Positions 40,159 through 49,337 are shown, numbered from the stretch's first letter. The stretch is 64,000 nucleotides of DNA from Streptomyces sp. NBC_00457 (GCF_036014015.1 NZ_CP107905.1:6262001-6326000), one strand, 5' to 3'. Made by a program: numbers and translations. Notes: generated from the letters alone by a model not told the origin.

Positions 40159-40279
40159 TGTCGTGCCCGGAAGTCCGTTCATGCCCGGATGACGTCCGAC
40201 CCTGTTTACTTTCCGGAAATCCGGGCGTAGCCTCCCGACTGAAACCACAAGTTCGGGCATGAGTCGGAGGTGAACGGGC

Positions 40280-41041
40280 ATGTACGCACCGGAGCGGCAG
40301 CAGGAGATCCTCCGCCTCGCCCGTGACGGCGGGCGCGTGGACGTGGTGTCGCTGGCCGAGGAGTTCCAGGTCACGGCGGAGACGATCCGGCGCGATCTGA
40401 AGGCCCTCGACCGCGCCGGCCTGGTCCGCCGGGTGCACGGCGGGGCCATTCCGGCCGGACGCCTCGACTTCGAGCCGGACCTCGCCGAGCGCGAGACCAC
40501 CGCGGCCGACGAGAAGGACAACATCGCCAAGGCGGCCCTCGCCGAGCTGCCGACCGAGGGCACGATGATCCTCGACGCCGGCACGACGGTGGCGCGGCTC
40601 GCCGCGGCCATCCCGCTGGAGGCGTCCCTCACCGTCGTCACGCACAGCCTGCCGATCGCGGCCCGCCTCGCCGACCACCCGGGCATGCAGCTCCATCTCG
40701 TCGGGGGGCGCGTACGGCACCGTACGCGCGCCGCTGTGGACGCCTGGGCGCTGCGCGCGTACGGCGAGATCCGGGCGGACGTCCTCTTCGTGGCGGCCAA
40801 CGGCTTCTCCGCCGACCACGGTCTGACCACCCCCGACCTCGCCGAGGCCGCGGTCAAGCGCGCGGCCCTCGCCGCCGCCCGCCGCGTGGTGCTGCTCGCC
40901 GACTCCTCCAAGCACGGCCAGGAGCACTTCGCCCGGTTCGGCGACCTGAGCGATGTGGACCTGCTGATCACCGACAGCGGGCTGAGCCCCGAAGACGCCA
41001 CCGCGATCGAGCGCGGCGGCACGGAAGTAGTGCGCGCATGA
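40280..41041 (+). CDS. fruR: DeoR-family regulator of fructose uptake
   Basis: 253 residues. DeoR HTH 'VVSLAEEFQVTAETIRRDLK' then 'LDRAGLVRRVHGGAIPAG'. The C-terminal sugar-phosphate sensor domain has 'TMILDAGTTVARLA', 'VVTHSLPIAARLA' and 'DVLFVAANGFSADHGLTTPD'. It is first in an operon with fruK and fruA (4-bp overlap with fruK), so it most likely responds to fructose 1-phosphate. A 10-bp palindrome TTTCCGGAAA (40210-40219) in the promoter region is a possible operator. Confidence 0.9.
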   Translation: MYAPERQQEILRLARDGGRVDVVSLAEEFQVTAETIRRDLKALDRAGLVRRVHGGAIPAGRLDFEPDLAERETTAADEKDNIAKAALAELPTEGTMILDAGTTVARLAAAIPLEASLTVVTHSLPIAARLADHPGMQLHLVGGRVRHRTRAAVDAWALRAYGEIRADVLFVAANGFSADHGLTTPDLAEAAVKRAALAAARRVVLLADSSKHGQEHFARFGDLSDVDLLITDSGLSPEDATAIERGGTEVVRA

Positions 41042-41985
41042 TCCTCACCGTCACCCCCAACCCGTCCCTCGACCGCACCTATGAGGTCCCCTCGCTGGAG
41101 CGCGGCGAGGTCATCCGCGCCACCGGCGAGCGCATGGACCCCGGCGGCAAGGGCGTGAACGTCTCGCGGGCCGTCACGGCAGCCGGGCAGCGCACGGTGG
41201 CGGTGCTGCCCCTGGGTGGTGCGCCGGGCGCACTCGTGGCGGATCTGCTGGACGCGCAGGGCATCGAGGTGGCGCCGGTCCCGGTCGCCGGGCCCACCCG
41301 CTCGAACATCGCGCTCGCGGAGTCGGACGGGGTGCTCACGAAGATCAACGCACCGGGTCCGGAGCTGTCGGCCGAGGAGCAGGAGCTGCTCTTCGAGACG
41401 GTGCGCCGGCAGTCGCAGGACGCCGCGTGGATCGCGTGCTGCGGAAGCCTGCCGCGGGGGCTCGCGCCCTCGTGGTACGCCGAGCTGGTCGCGCGGGCGC
41501 ACGCCGTGGGCGCACGGATCGCGCTGGACACCTCCGGACCCGCGTTGCTGGCGGCGCTGCGTGAGCGGCCCGACGTCGTGAAGCCGAACGCCGAGGAACT
41601 CGCGGAGGCCGTCGGACGCCCGCTGGCGACGGTGGGCGACGCGGTGAAGGCGGCCGAGGAGTTGCGCGAGATGGGCGCGCGGGCCGTGCTGGCGAGCCTG
41701 GGCGCGGACGGGCAACTGCTCGTGGACGGCGCGGGCGCCTGGTTCGGCAGCGCGAACGTGGTCGCCGTGCGCTCCAACGTGGGCGCCGGAGACTCCTCGC
41801 TCGCCGGGTTCCTGATCGCCGGCGGCAGCGGCCCGGAGGCCCTCGCCTCCGCCGTCGCACACGGTGCTGCCGCCGTCCAGCTGCCCGGCAGCGTGATGCC
41901 GACCCCGGGCGACTTGGACCCGGCCGCGGTGACGGTCACGGCCGAGGTGCCGGTGGACCGTGTACTGAAGGAGCCGGTGTCATGA
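41038..41985 (+). CDS. fruK: 1-phosphofructokinase
   Basis: 315 residues, PfkB family. 'ILTVTPNPSLDRTYEV' and 'PGGKGVNVSRAVTAAG' form the substrate site, and 'SNVGAGDSSLAGFLIAGG' holds the anion hole and catalytic Asp. It phosphorylates fructose 1-phosphate, the product of FruA, to fructose 1,6-bisphosphate for glycolysis. Start overlaps fruR by ATGA; TTG-free ATG start. fruA follows after a 358-bp spacer that carries an unusual hexanucleotide array. Confidence 0.93.
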   Translation: MILTVTPNPSLDRTYEVPSLERGEVIRATGERMDPGGKGVNVSRAVTAAGQRTVAVLPLGGAPGALVADLLDAQGIEVAPVPVAGPTRSNIALAESDGVLTKINAPGPELSAEEQELLFETVRRQSQDAAWIACCGSLPRGLAPSWYAELVARAHAVGARIALDTSGPALLAALRERPDVVKPNAEELAEAVGRPLATVGDAVKAAEELREMGARAVLASLGADGQLLVDGAGAWFGSANVVAVRSNVGAGDSSLAGFLIAGGSGPEALASAVAHGAAAVQLPGSVMPTPGDLDPAAVTVTAEVPVDRVLKEPVS

Positions 41986-42343
41986 CCGATGTGACATCTT
42001 TCATGCCGCTCACGGCTTTTGATGCATTGGTGACTTTGATGACGATGGCGGCTATGGCTATGGCTATGGCTATGGCTACGTCTGCGGCTGCGGCTACGGC
42101 TAGAGCTAGGGCTACGGCTTTGGCGTCATCGGCGACACCCCATGGACCGGCCTTGAAGCGGCGAAGCGCCCCGTTACTCGCCGCGGCCGACGGTCGGCAG
42201 GGCATCCTGAGCCGCTCTGCCGACCGGCGGAGGCGGGGTTTCCCCGGCCCCGCCTCCGCACCCCCCGAAGCCCCCCACAGCACCCCCGTCCCCAGAAGCG
42301 CCCACCGCAGTCCCCGGGCGATACGCGTGCGAAGGAGCCCGCG
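41986..42343. other. fruK-fruA spacer bridged by an odd open frame
   Basis: No convincing gene. A 121-codon frame runs from ATG 41982 (inside the fruK stop) to TGA 42345-42347 (overlapping the fruA ATG), so it would be coupled at both ends. Its first half is a hexanucleotide array with GCT codons, foreign to Streptomyces codon use, and its second half is Arg/Pro/Ser-rich. fruA has its own RBS (AAGGAG, 42333-42338). Coding is doubtful. Confidence 0.4.
42044..42121 (+). repeat. Hexanucleotide array (GGCTAY variants) between fruK and fruA
   Basis: Thirteen 6-bp units, starting GATGGC, then four perfect GGCTAT (42050-42073), GGCTAC and degenerate units (GTCTGC, GGCTGC, GGCTAG, AGCTAG...). It looks like a recent slippage-prone array inside the fructose operon. 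Confidence 0.85.
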
Positions 42344-44449
42344 ATGAGCGACATGATCACCGCGGACCTGGTCGATCTCGACCTGTCCGCCGACACCAAG
42401 GAAGCGGCGGCCCGAGCCCTCGCCGAGCGCATGGTCGCCCAGGGCCGGGTGACCGACCTCGAGGGCTTCCTCGCCGACGTGGCCGCCCGCGAGGCGCAGA
42501 TGCCGACCGGCCTCGACGGCGGCATCGGCATCCCGCACTGCCGCAGCGAGCACGTCACCGAGCCGACGCTCGCCTTCGGGCGCAGCGCCGACGGCATCGA
42601 CTTCGGTGCGGCGGACGGCCCGGCCGACCTGATCTTCCTGATCGCCGCGCCGGCCGGCGCCGACGACGCCCACCTGACGATCCTGTCGTCGCTGGCCCGG
42701 CAGCTGATGAACACCGAGTTCACGGACGCGCTCCGGTCGGTGGGCGACGCGGTGTCCGCGGCGGCGCTGATCCGCGGGGACGAGGTGCCGGCGGCGAGCG
42801 GTGCGGAGGGCGCGTCCGAGGGCGTGCGGGGTGCGCAGGGCGCTGAGAGCGCCTCCGAAGACACCGCTGCGGCGCCGGGGGCGGCCTCCGTCGGCGCCGC
42901 AGCGGTCAGCACGGAGCCGGGCACGTCGTCCGACTCCGGCGAGCGCCCCTTCCGTATCGTCGCCGTCACCTCCTGCCCCACCGGCATCGCGCACACCTAC
43001 ATGGCGGCCGAGTCGCTGGAGAACGCGGGCCGCGAGGCGGGCGTCGAGGTCGTCGTCGAGCCGCAGGGCTCGGCCGGCTTCACCCGGCTCGACCCGGCGG
43101 TCATCGCGGCGGCGGACGGCGTGATCTTCGCCCACGACGTACCCGTACGGGAGAAGGACCGCTTCGCCGGCAAGCCGACCGTCGACGTCGGTGTGAAGGC
43201 GGGCATCAACCGGCCCGGCGAGCTGATCACCGAGGTGCGCGGGAAGGCGGCGCGCGGTGAGAAGACCGCGGCGGCGTCCTCCGGCGCGGGCACGCCGGTG
43301 GACCGCGCCGGTGACTCCGGCGAGGGCTATGGCACCAAGCTGCGCAAGTGGCTGATGTCCGGTGTGAGTTACATGGTCCCGTTCGTCGCCGCCGGCGGTC
43401 TGCTGATCGCCCTCGGCTTCGCGATCGGCGGCTGGGAGGTCAACAAGGCGCCGTCGGTCATGGAGCACTTCGACTGGGGCCAGGTCGACAGCTGGGGCGC
43501 ACTGCTCTTCCAGATCGGCGGCGTGGCCTTCCAGTTCCTCGTCCCGGTCCTGGCCGGCTACATCGCCTACGGCATGGCCGACCGGCCGGGCCTGGTGCCC
43601 GGCTTCGTGGGCGGTGCGATCTCCCTCACCATCAACGCGGGCTTCCTCGGCGGTCTGGCCGCCGGTCTGATCGCCGGTGGCGTGGTGATGGCCATCCAGA
43701 AGGTCAAGATCCACCCGGCGGTGCGCGGCATCATGCCGGTCGTGGTGATCCCGCTGATCTCCTCGGCGATCGTCGGCTTCCTGATGTTCGTGGTGATCGG
43801 CAAGCCCATCGCCGAGGCTCAGAAGGGCATGACCGACTGGCTGAACGGGCTCTCCGGCGCCAACGCCATCCTGCTCGGCGCCCTGCTCGGCCTGATGATG
43901 TGCTTCGACCTCGGCGGCCCCGTCAACAAGGTCGCGTACACCTTCGCCACGGCCGGCATCGCGGTCGCGAGCCCCAGTGACTCCGCGATGAAGATCATGG
44001 CGGCCGTGATGGCGGCCGGTATGGTTCCGCCGCTGGCCATGGCGCTGGCGACGACCGTGCGCGCGAAGCTCTTCACCCCGACCGAGCGCGAGAACGGCAA
44101 GGCCGCCTGGGTCCTCGGCGCCTCCTTCATCTCCGAGGGCGCGATCCCGTTCGCCGCGGCCGACCCGCTGCGCGTGATCCCGGCGTCGATGGCGGGCGGC
44201 GCCGTCACCGGCGCCCTGTCGATGGCCTTCGACGCCACGCTGCGCGCCCCGCACGGCGGCATCTTCGTGGTCCCGCTGATCGGCAACCCGTTCCTCTTCC
44301 TGGTCGCCATCGCCGCGGGCGTGGGCGTCACGACCGGCCTGGTGATCATCCTCAAGGGCCTGCGCAGGACGGTCCCGGGCACGGTGACCGCCGAGGCAGC
44401 GGGCTCGCCCACGGCACCGGCGGAGGCGAAGCAGCCGGTGGCGGCGTGA
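42344..44449 (+). CDS. fruA: Fructose-specific PTS permease, EIIABC
   Basis: 701 residues, domains in the order A-B-C. EIIA (~1-150) has phospho-His65 in 'GIGIPHCRSEHV'. A Gly/Ala/Ser-rich linker follows. EIIB (~205-305) has phospho-Cys211 in 'VTSCPTGIAHTYMAAESL'. EIIC (~330-690) has ~9 membrane helices beginning 'WLMSGVSYMVPFVAAGGLL'. It takes up fructose while phosphorylating it at C1 with phosphate from HPr. Last gene of fruR-fruK-fruA, with a strong terminator downstream. Confidence 0.94.
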   Translation: MSDMITADLVDLDLSADTKEAAARALAERMVAQGRVTDLEGFLADVAAREAQMPTGLDGGIGIPHCRSEHVTEPTLAFGRSADGIDFGAADGPADLIFLIAAPAGADDAHLTILSSLARQLMNTEFTDALRSVGDAVSAAALIRGDEVPAASGAEGASEGVRGAQGAESASEDTAAAPGAASVGAAAVSTEPGTSSDSGERPFRIVAVTSCPTGIAHTYMAAESLENAGREAGVEVVVEPQGSAGFTRLDPAVIAAADGVIFAHDVPVREKDRFAGKPTVDVGVKAGINRPGELITEVRGKAARGEKTAAASSGAGTPVDRAGDSGEGYGTKLRKWLMSGVSYMVPFVAAGGLLIALGFAIGGWEVNKAPSVMEHFDWGQVDSWGALLFQIGGVAFQFLVPVLAGYIAYGMADRPGLVPGFVGGAISLTINAGFLGGLAAGLIAGGVVMAIQKVKIHPAVRGIMPVVVIPLISSAIVGFLMFVVIGKPIAEAQKGMTDWLNGLSGANAILLGALLGLMMCFDLGGPVNKVAYTFATAGIAVASPSDSAMKIMAAVMAAGMVPPLAMALATTVRAKLFTPTERENGKAAWVLGASFISEGAIPFAAADPLRVIPASMAGGAVTGALSMAFDATLRAPHGGIFVVPLIGNPFLFLVAIAAGVGVTTGLVIILKGLRRTVPGTVTAEAAGSPTAPAEAKQPVAA

Positions 44450-44483
44450 CGGTGGTGTAGCGGCGGGACACGGCGCACATGGC

Positions 44484-44533
44484 AGATGCGGTCGGCCGCG
44501 GTCCTCTCCGGAGGCTCGCGGCCGACCGCATCT
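44484..44533. terminator. 17-bp perfect hairpin after fruA
   Basis: AGATGCGGTCGGCCGCG / CGCGGCCGACCGCATCT around a 16-nt loop (itself CTCCGGAG-containing). It serves fruA (+) and the convergent gene at 44553 (-). Confidence 0.9.
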
Positions 44534-44552
44534 CCGCTCGTGCCTTAGGAGA

Positions 44553-45299
44553 CTAGGAGACCCGCGCCGCCCGCCGCTCCATCGCGTCGCGGGCCGCGTC
44601 CTCGGTGACGTAGACCTCGCACATGTGCCGCCCGTCCGGCGTCGCCGTGTGCTCGACCTCCCAGAGGGAGATCTCCTCGCCGTCGCGCAACAGGAAGGCG
44701 TGTTCGTAGAGCGAGAAGCACAGCGCGACGCGTCCCGCCCGGCACGGGCGGCCGAAGGCCTGCGTGATCTGGTACGCGAAGGCCGTGGTCAGCAGCGCGG
44801 CCGTGTCCGCCCCCGGCCGGTCCGGGTTCTCCGCGCGGCGCAGCAGCCGGCGCGCGTGGTCCGCCGAGTCGTCGTGCATGTACGCGTGCCGGGGCACCGG
44901 GATCGGGGACAGCTGCACCGTCACCGGCAGTTCGAAGTCCGGGGGGTCCGCAGGCAGCGGCAGCCGGGCGGTGGCGGCGCGCAGCTCCTCCTCGTCGACG
45001 TACACCTCGTGCTGCGGGTCGCGGCCCGGGGCGGTGTTGTGGACGAGTTCCCAGAGGGTGAGCGCGGAGCCGTCGGCGAGCAGCCAGGTGTGCCGGTACG
45101 TCTCGCGGTGCAGTCCCGCGCTGTGGTGCGCGGAGTGCAGCGAACTGTCGTGCGCCAGCGCGCAGTCGAGTCGCCGTATCGTCTCGTCGGGCAGCTCGAA
45201 GGAGTTCAGGGCACGGCCGAGGAGCCGCGCGAGGTGCTCCTCCGGAGACTCGGGCGACTCGTGTGGTTCGTACGCTGCCGTCTCGTACGGAACGCTCAA
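44553..45299 (-). CDS. DUF6227-like conserved Streptomyces protein with internal duplication
   Basis: 248 residues from TTG (GGGAG RBS). The function is unknown; the family label is from memory. Two homologous blocks are visible: 'HTWLLADGSALTLWELVHNT' ... 'HEVYVDEEEL' (residues ~69-107) and 'HAFLLRDGEEISLWEVEHTA' ... 'CEVYVTEDAA' (~200-240). Each is followed by an Arg/Ala helix. There is no signal peptide or membrane segment. It lies next to fruA in related Streptomyces as I recall, which argues for a conserved core role. Confidence 0.75.
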   Translation of the reverse strand: MSVPYETAAYEPHESPESPEEHLARLLGRALNSFELPDETIRRLDCALAHDSSLHSAHHSAGLHRETYRHTWLLADGSALTLWELVHNTAPGRDPQHEVYVDEEELRAATARLPLPADPPDFELPVTVQLSPIPVPRHAYMHDDSADHARRLLRRAENPDRPGADTAALLTTAFAYQITQAFGRPCRAGRVALCFSLYEHAFLLRDGEEISLWEVEHTATPDGRHMCEVYVTEDAARDAMERRAARVS

Positions 45300-45404
45300 G
45301 GTTTCTCCCGGCGTTGCTGCATGTCACCTTGTGGGTGCATACCGTAGCCCCTCGGTCGGACATCATGTCCGGGAACCGAGAAAACGTGCGCACGGAAAAC
45401 GCGT

Positions 45405-45433
45405 GGGCCGCGCGGGAAGTTCCCACGCGGCCC
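45405..45433. terminator. Hairpin 3' of the L,D-transpeptidase gene
   Basis: GGGCCGCGCGGGAA pairs with TTCCCACGCGGCCC (one mismatch), minimal loop. It lies downstream of the stop at 45486 on the minus strand. Confidence 0.75.
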
Positions 45434-45485
45434 GATGGTCCGTCAAAGCTTGCTGGTCAGCGACAACTTGTGCCGCCCGACGCGC

Positions 45486-46721
45486 TCAGCCGGCACTTCC
45501 CGCGAGCCACTGGCTCCACGGCATGTTCCAGCCGTTGAGCCCGTTGTCCGGTGCCACCGTCTTGTCGGGGGAGTTCTTCACGATCACCACGTCCCCGACC
45601 AGCGAGTTGTCGTAGAACCACTTGGCCTGGGTGTCTCCCTGCGCGCCCTGCACATCCGCGAGACCGACGCAGCCGTGACTGGTGCCCTCACGCCCGAAGG
45701 GCGGATTGCCCTTGTTGTACCAGTAATTGCCGTGGATGAAGGTGCCCGACGTGGTCAGTCGCATCGCGTGCGGCACGTCCGGGATGTCGTACTCGCCGCC
45801 GAAGCCGACCGTCGTGCCGTCCATGCGCGTCTGCGTGAACTTCTCCGAGATCACCATCTGCCCGTTGTACGTGGTGTTCTGAGCGCTGCCCGCCGAGATC
45901 GGCACGGACTTGATCGTCTTGCCGTCCCGTACGACCGTCATGGTCTGCGTGTTGACGTCGACCGTGGAGACCTGCGACCGGCCGATCGTGAACGTGACCG
46001 TCTTCTTCTGCACCCCGTAGACGCCGTTCGCGCCCTCCACGCCGTCCAGGTCGATCTTCATCGTGACCTTGGAACCGGCCTTCCAGTACTCCTCGGGCCG
46101 GAAGTCGAGTCGCTGCGCCCCGAACCAGTGCCCGACCACCTTCTGCCCGCTGCTCGATGTCACGGAGATGTGCGACTGCACGGCCTTCTTGTCGCTGATC
46201 ACCTTGTCGAAGTTGAACGACACCGGCATCCCGACGCCGACCGTCTTCCCGTTGTCCGGCGTGTACGTCCCGATGAAGCTGTTCGCCGAACTGACCGTCG
46301 TGAAGATGGAGTTGGCGGCGGCCGTCTTGCCCTTCGAGTCCTTGGCGGTCGCCGATATCTGGTACTTCGTCCCCCGCTCCAGCTGCTCCTTCGGCTTCCA
46401 GACCGAGCCGTCCGCGGACATCTCTCCCGGTACGGCCGTCCCCACGCCCGCGACCGTCATCTTCACGTCGGTCAGCTTGCCGCCGCTCACCTTCACGCCG
46501 GTCGTGTTGATCGACGCGCTCGTCGAGCCGTCCTTCGCCGAGATGACGATCTTCGCGACGGACGTCTTCGGGTTGCCCTCGCCGCCCTTGCCGTCGTTGC
46601 TCGCGTTCGCGCTGCCGCCGCACGCGGTGAGAGTGAGGGCGCCGACCATCAGGACGGCACTTGCCCCCAGTGCGCGCCGTGCTGCTATGTCCGGCGTTGT
46701 CACTAGCTGCTCCAGGTTCAT
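45486..46721 (-). CDS. Lipoprotein L,D-transpeptidase with two Ig-like domains
   Basis: 411 residues. Lipobox 'LTLTACGGSA' anchors it to the membrane outside. Two Ig-like modules (~45-140 and ~150-255) precede the YkuD catalytic domain, whose motif reads 'FIHGNYWYNKGNPPFG' and 'GTSHGCVGLADVQGA' (nucleophile Cys). Such enzymes make 3-3 crosslinks in peptidoglycan, resistant to most penicillins. The C-terminal 'WNMPWSQWLAGSAG' is the usual actinobacterial tail. The longer upstream frame has no signal logic and was not used. Confidence 0.92.
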   Translation of the reverse strand: MNLEQLVTTPDIAARRALGASAVLMVGALTLTACGGSANASNDGKGGEGNPKTSVAKIVISAKDGSTSASINTTGVKVSGGKLTDVKMTVAGVGTAVPGEMSADGSVWKPKEQLERGTKYQISATAKDSKGKTAAANSIFTTVSSANSFIGTYTPDNGKTVGVGMPVSFNFDKVISDKKAVQSHISVTSSSGQKVVGHWFGAQRLDFRPEEYWKAGSKVTMKIDLDGVEGANGVYGVQKKTVTFTIGRSQVSTVDVNTQTMTVVRDGKTIKSVPISAGSAQNTTYNGQMVISEKFTQTRMDGTTVGFGGEYDIPDVPHAMRLTTSGTFIHGNYWYNKGNPPFGREGTSHGCVGLADVQGAQGDTQAKWFYDNSLVGDVVIVKNSPDKTVAPDNGLNGWNMPWSQWLAGSAG

Positions 46722-46895
46722 GTGATGTGCGTGATCCGCTCCAGTGTGTGGAGAAAGAGGGGGTCGGCCCCCGGTCGGGTTCCCGCCGAGCGCCGTGAAC
46801 GCCATCACGTGACAGAACCGGGACAATTCCGCGTACAGGCTTGTGAGTTACCTCTCAGTCAGCTGTCGTAGTCGCCTCTTGGACGGCCCTCGGAG

Positions 46896-47921
46896 TCACC
46901 GCTCGTACAGCTCCCGGTACGACGGCCACGTCCCGCCCGGCCCGTCCACCGACTCGGCGGCACGCACGGCCCGCACGATGGCCCGCGTCACCGTGTCCGC
47001 GCCCGCCGCGAGCACCTCGTTCAGGGCGAGCGGGTGCTCGGCGTCCAGGGCGTGCTCTCCCGTCGCCAGCGCGAACACCGTGTCCCCGTCGTTGAGCAGA
47101 TGCACCGGCCGTACGGCGCGCGCGATGCCGTCGTGCGCCGTGCCGGCCAGTTTCTGGGCCTGCGCCTTGGACAGGTCCGCGTCCGTGGCCACTACCGCGA
47201 GCGTGGTGTTGAGCGGCGGGGGCGCGTTCTTGGCCGCGATCTCGGCGAGCCGCCGATGCGCGGCCTCGTGGACCCGCGCCTCCGGATAGCTCACCCGCCC
47301 CTGGAACAACTCCCCGTACAACACCCCCGTTTCCGGATCCGCCGCCGAACCCGCCGCGTTCGCCACCACCAGCGCCGCGACCGTGATCCCGGAGTCGAGG
47401 ACGGCGCTCGCGGTGCCGATGCCGCCCTTGACCGGACCGACCGTGGCGCCCGTGCCGGCGCCCACGCATCCCTCCGCCACCCGCGCGCCGAGCTCGCTCG
47501 CCGCGGCGGCCTCCACGGCGGCCCGGCCGGTGGCCGCGTCCGGCCTGGCCCGGAAGTCGCCGCCCCGCCCCAGATCGAAGACGCAGGCGGCGGGCACCAC
47601 CGGCACGACATGCGTGGGATCGGCGCCCACGCGCACCCCGCGCCCCTGCTCCTCCAGCCAGGCCATCACGCCGGACGCCGCGTCGAGCCCGTACGCGCTG
47701 CCCCCGGTCAGCACGATCGCCTCGACCTTCCGCACCAGGTTGCGCGGGTCCAGCGCGTCGGTCTCCTTGGTGCCGGGCCCGCCGCCGCGCACGTCCACCG
47801 CGGCGACGGCCCCGCCCTCCGGGGCGAGCACGACCGTGGTGCCGGTGAGCCAACCGCCGCCGGTACGCGTCGCGTGTCCTACCCGCACACCGGCCACGTC
47901 CGTCAATGCGTCAACTGTCAT
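46896..47921 (-). CDS. P1-family (DmpA/NylC-like) self-processing peptidase
   Basis: 341 residues. 'VAGVRVGHATRTGGGWLTGT', 'ALDPRNLVRKVEAIVLTGGS' and the glycine-rich 'GAGTGATVGPVKGGIGTAS' are typical of S58/P1 Ntn-like hydrolases. The likely autocleavage site is Asn238/Thr239 in 'PPPLNTTLAVVAT', giving Thr239 as N-terminal nucleophile (NylC cleaves an Asn-Thr bond). The family includes beta-aminopeptidases and nylon-oligomer hydrolases. The native substrate is unknown. Confidence 0.88.
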   Translation of the reverse strand: MTVDALTDVAGVRVGHATRTGGGWLTGTTVVLAPEGGAVAAVDVRGGGPGTKETDALDPRNLVRKVEAIVLTGGSAYGLDAASGVMAWLEEQGRGVRVGADPTHVVPVVPAACVFDLGRGGDFRARPDAATGRAAVEAAAASELGARVAEGCVGAGTGATVGPVKGGIGTASAVLDSGITVAALVVANAAGSAADPETGVLYGELFQGRVSYPEARVHEAAHRRLAEIAAKNAPPPLNTTLAVVATDADLSKAQAQKLAGTAHDGIARAVRPVHLLNDGDTVFALATGEHALDAEHPLALNEVLAAGADTVTRAIVRAVRAAESVDGPGGTWPSYRELYER

Positions 47922-47961
47922 GTGACCCAGTCTCGCCCGTGCGCCTGCCCTCGCGGTCGGT

Positions 47962-49200
47962 TCACGCCGCCGAGGCCGGCGTGCTTTCTTTGCGCTCCCG
48001 CGCCGTCAGGCGCGCCGTCATCGTCTCCCCGGTCGCCACCGTGAGCGCCAGCACGACGCCTGCCGCGAGGACCGCCCAGTCGCCCAGGAAGGTGCAGAGG
48101 ATCACCAGCAGGGCCGCCGTCGGCAGCACCAGCTGCTGGGCGATGCCCACCTTGAAGTGGCGGGAATGCAGCGCCCAGACCGTCAGCAGATACAGCGCCG
48201 CCGGCAGTGTCACCGCGGCCGACGCCGCCAGCGTGGAGATGTGCGCCTTGCCGACGGACTGCTCGACCGCCACCTCCAGTCCGGCGCCGATCGCCGCCGC
48301 CGACGCGAAGATCAGGTAGTGCCCGTACCCCCACAGGAACGCCTGCCCGTTGGTCCGCAGATGGCCGTGGATCGGCACCACGAAGTAGATCCACCAGGCG
48401 GCGAAGATGATCAGCAGCCCGCCCGCGGCGATCGGCACCAGTTCGCCCAGCGCGTCGTTCTCGTCGATGCCGGTCTTCACCCCGATCGTGGCCGCCGCGA
48501 TCGTCTCGCCCAGCACGATGATCGTGAACAGCCCGTAGCGCTCGGAGATGTGGTGCGGATGCCAGGACGTGGTGAAGTCCCTCTCCGCGTACGGCGGTAC
48601 GCACATCTCCAGGATCGCCATGACCAGGAAGCCCCAGGGCAGGGCGTCGTCCGGCACGGCCAGCAGCGCCAGCCAGCCGATCTGGCAGAACAGCACCCCA
48701 CCGGCGTACCGCCGGGCCATCGTTCTCTCCGGGCCGTCGGCCGACCGCGCGGCCCGCAGCCACTGTGTCACCAGGGCCAGCCGCATGATCACGTAACCCA
48801 GGGTGACGACCAGGAAGTCGTGGTCCTCGAAGGCCCGGGACACCCCGGCCGCCAGGACCAGGACTCCCGCGATCTGGATCAGGGTGACGACCCGGTAGAG
48901 CACGTCGTCGTTGTCGTACGCCGAGGCGAACCAGGTGAAGTTCATCCAGGCCCACCAGATGGCGAAGAAGGACATCGCGTAGTAGAGGATCCCCTCGCCC
49001 GCATGCCCCTCGGCGACGGCGTGCACCAGTTGGAGGCCCGCCTGCGCGATGGCGACGACGAAGCACAGGTCGAAGAAGAGCTCCAGTGGCGTGGCGACCC
49101 GGTGCGTCTCGTCGCGACCGCGGGCGGTGAGCCTGCGCAGCGGTCGTCGGCGTTCTGGCGGGCCGGGGGAGGTGGGCGCCGGAGTCGGGCTGGACGTCAT
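47962..49200 (-). CDS. LtrA-family (low temperature requirement A) membrane protein
   Basis: 412 residues from ATG 49200. 'VATPLELFFDLCFVVAIAQA' opens the LtrA domain; about 11 membrane helices follow, including 'AMSFFAIWWAWMNFTWFASA' and 'ERYGLFTIIVLGETIAAATI'. The cytoplasmic N-terminus is proline/arginine-rich. The function of LtrA proteins is poorly known (first linked to growth in the cold in Listeria). It ends 40 bp upstream of the P1 peptidase start in the same direction. Confidence 0.88.
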   Translation of the reverse strand: MTSSPTPAPTSPGPPERRRPLRRLTARGRDETHRVATPLELFFDLCFVVAIAQAGLQLVHAVAEGHAGEGILYYAMSFFAIWWAWMNFTWFASAYDNDDVLYRVVTLIQIAGVLVLAAGVSRAFEDHDFLVVTLGYVIMRLALVTQWLRAARSADGPERTMARRYAGGVLFCQIGWLALLAVPDDALPWGFLVMAILEMCVPPYAERDFTTSWHPHHISERYGLFTIIVLGETIAAATIGVKTGIDENDALGELVPIAAGGLLIIFAAWWIYFVVPIHGHLRTNGQAFLWGYGHYLIFASAAAIGAGLEVAVEQSVGKAHISTLAASAAVTLPAALYLLTVWALHSRHFKVGIAQQLVLPTAALLVILCTFLGDWAVLAAGVVLALTVATGETMTARLTARERKESTPASAA

Positions 49201-49337
49201 GAGTCCAAGCACAGCAGATAACCCGCCGAAATTCCTGTGAAGGCCTCAGAAGCACCGGGGGCCCCGGAGAGCCAGTTAAAGACCAGGTCAGCCGAGATGT
49301 GGGCGGGAGCGGCCGCCCGCGGCCGTACCCTGAAGGC

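Noticed and set aside
38611..41862. 1083-codon open frame on the minus strand
   Set aside because: It lies entirely opposite the MFS, fruR and fruK genes. Its composition (His, Arg, Gln, Glu rich without domains) is the usual antisense shadow of high-GC genes.
41982..42347. A genuine 121-residue Fru protein
   Set aside because: First half is a simple hexanucleotide array with GCT codons, second half is Arg/Pro/Ser-rich; fruA has its own good RBS. Kept as an unusual spacer instead.
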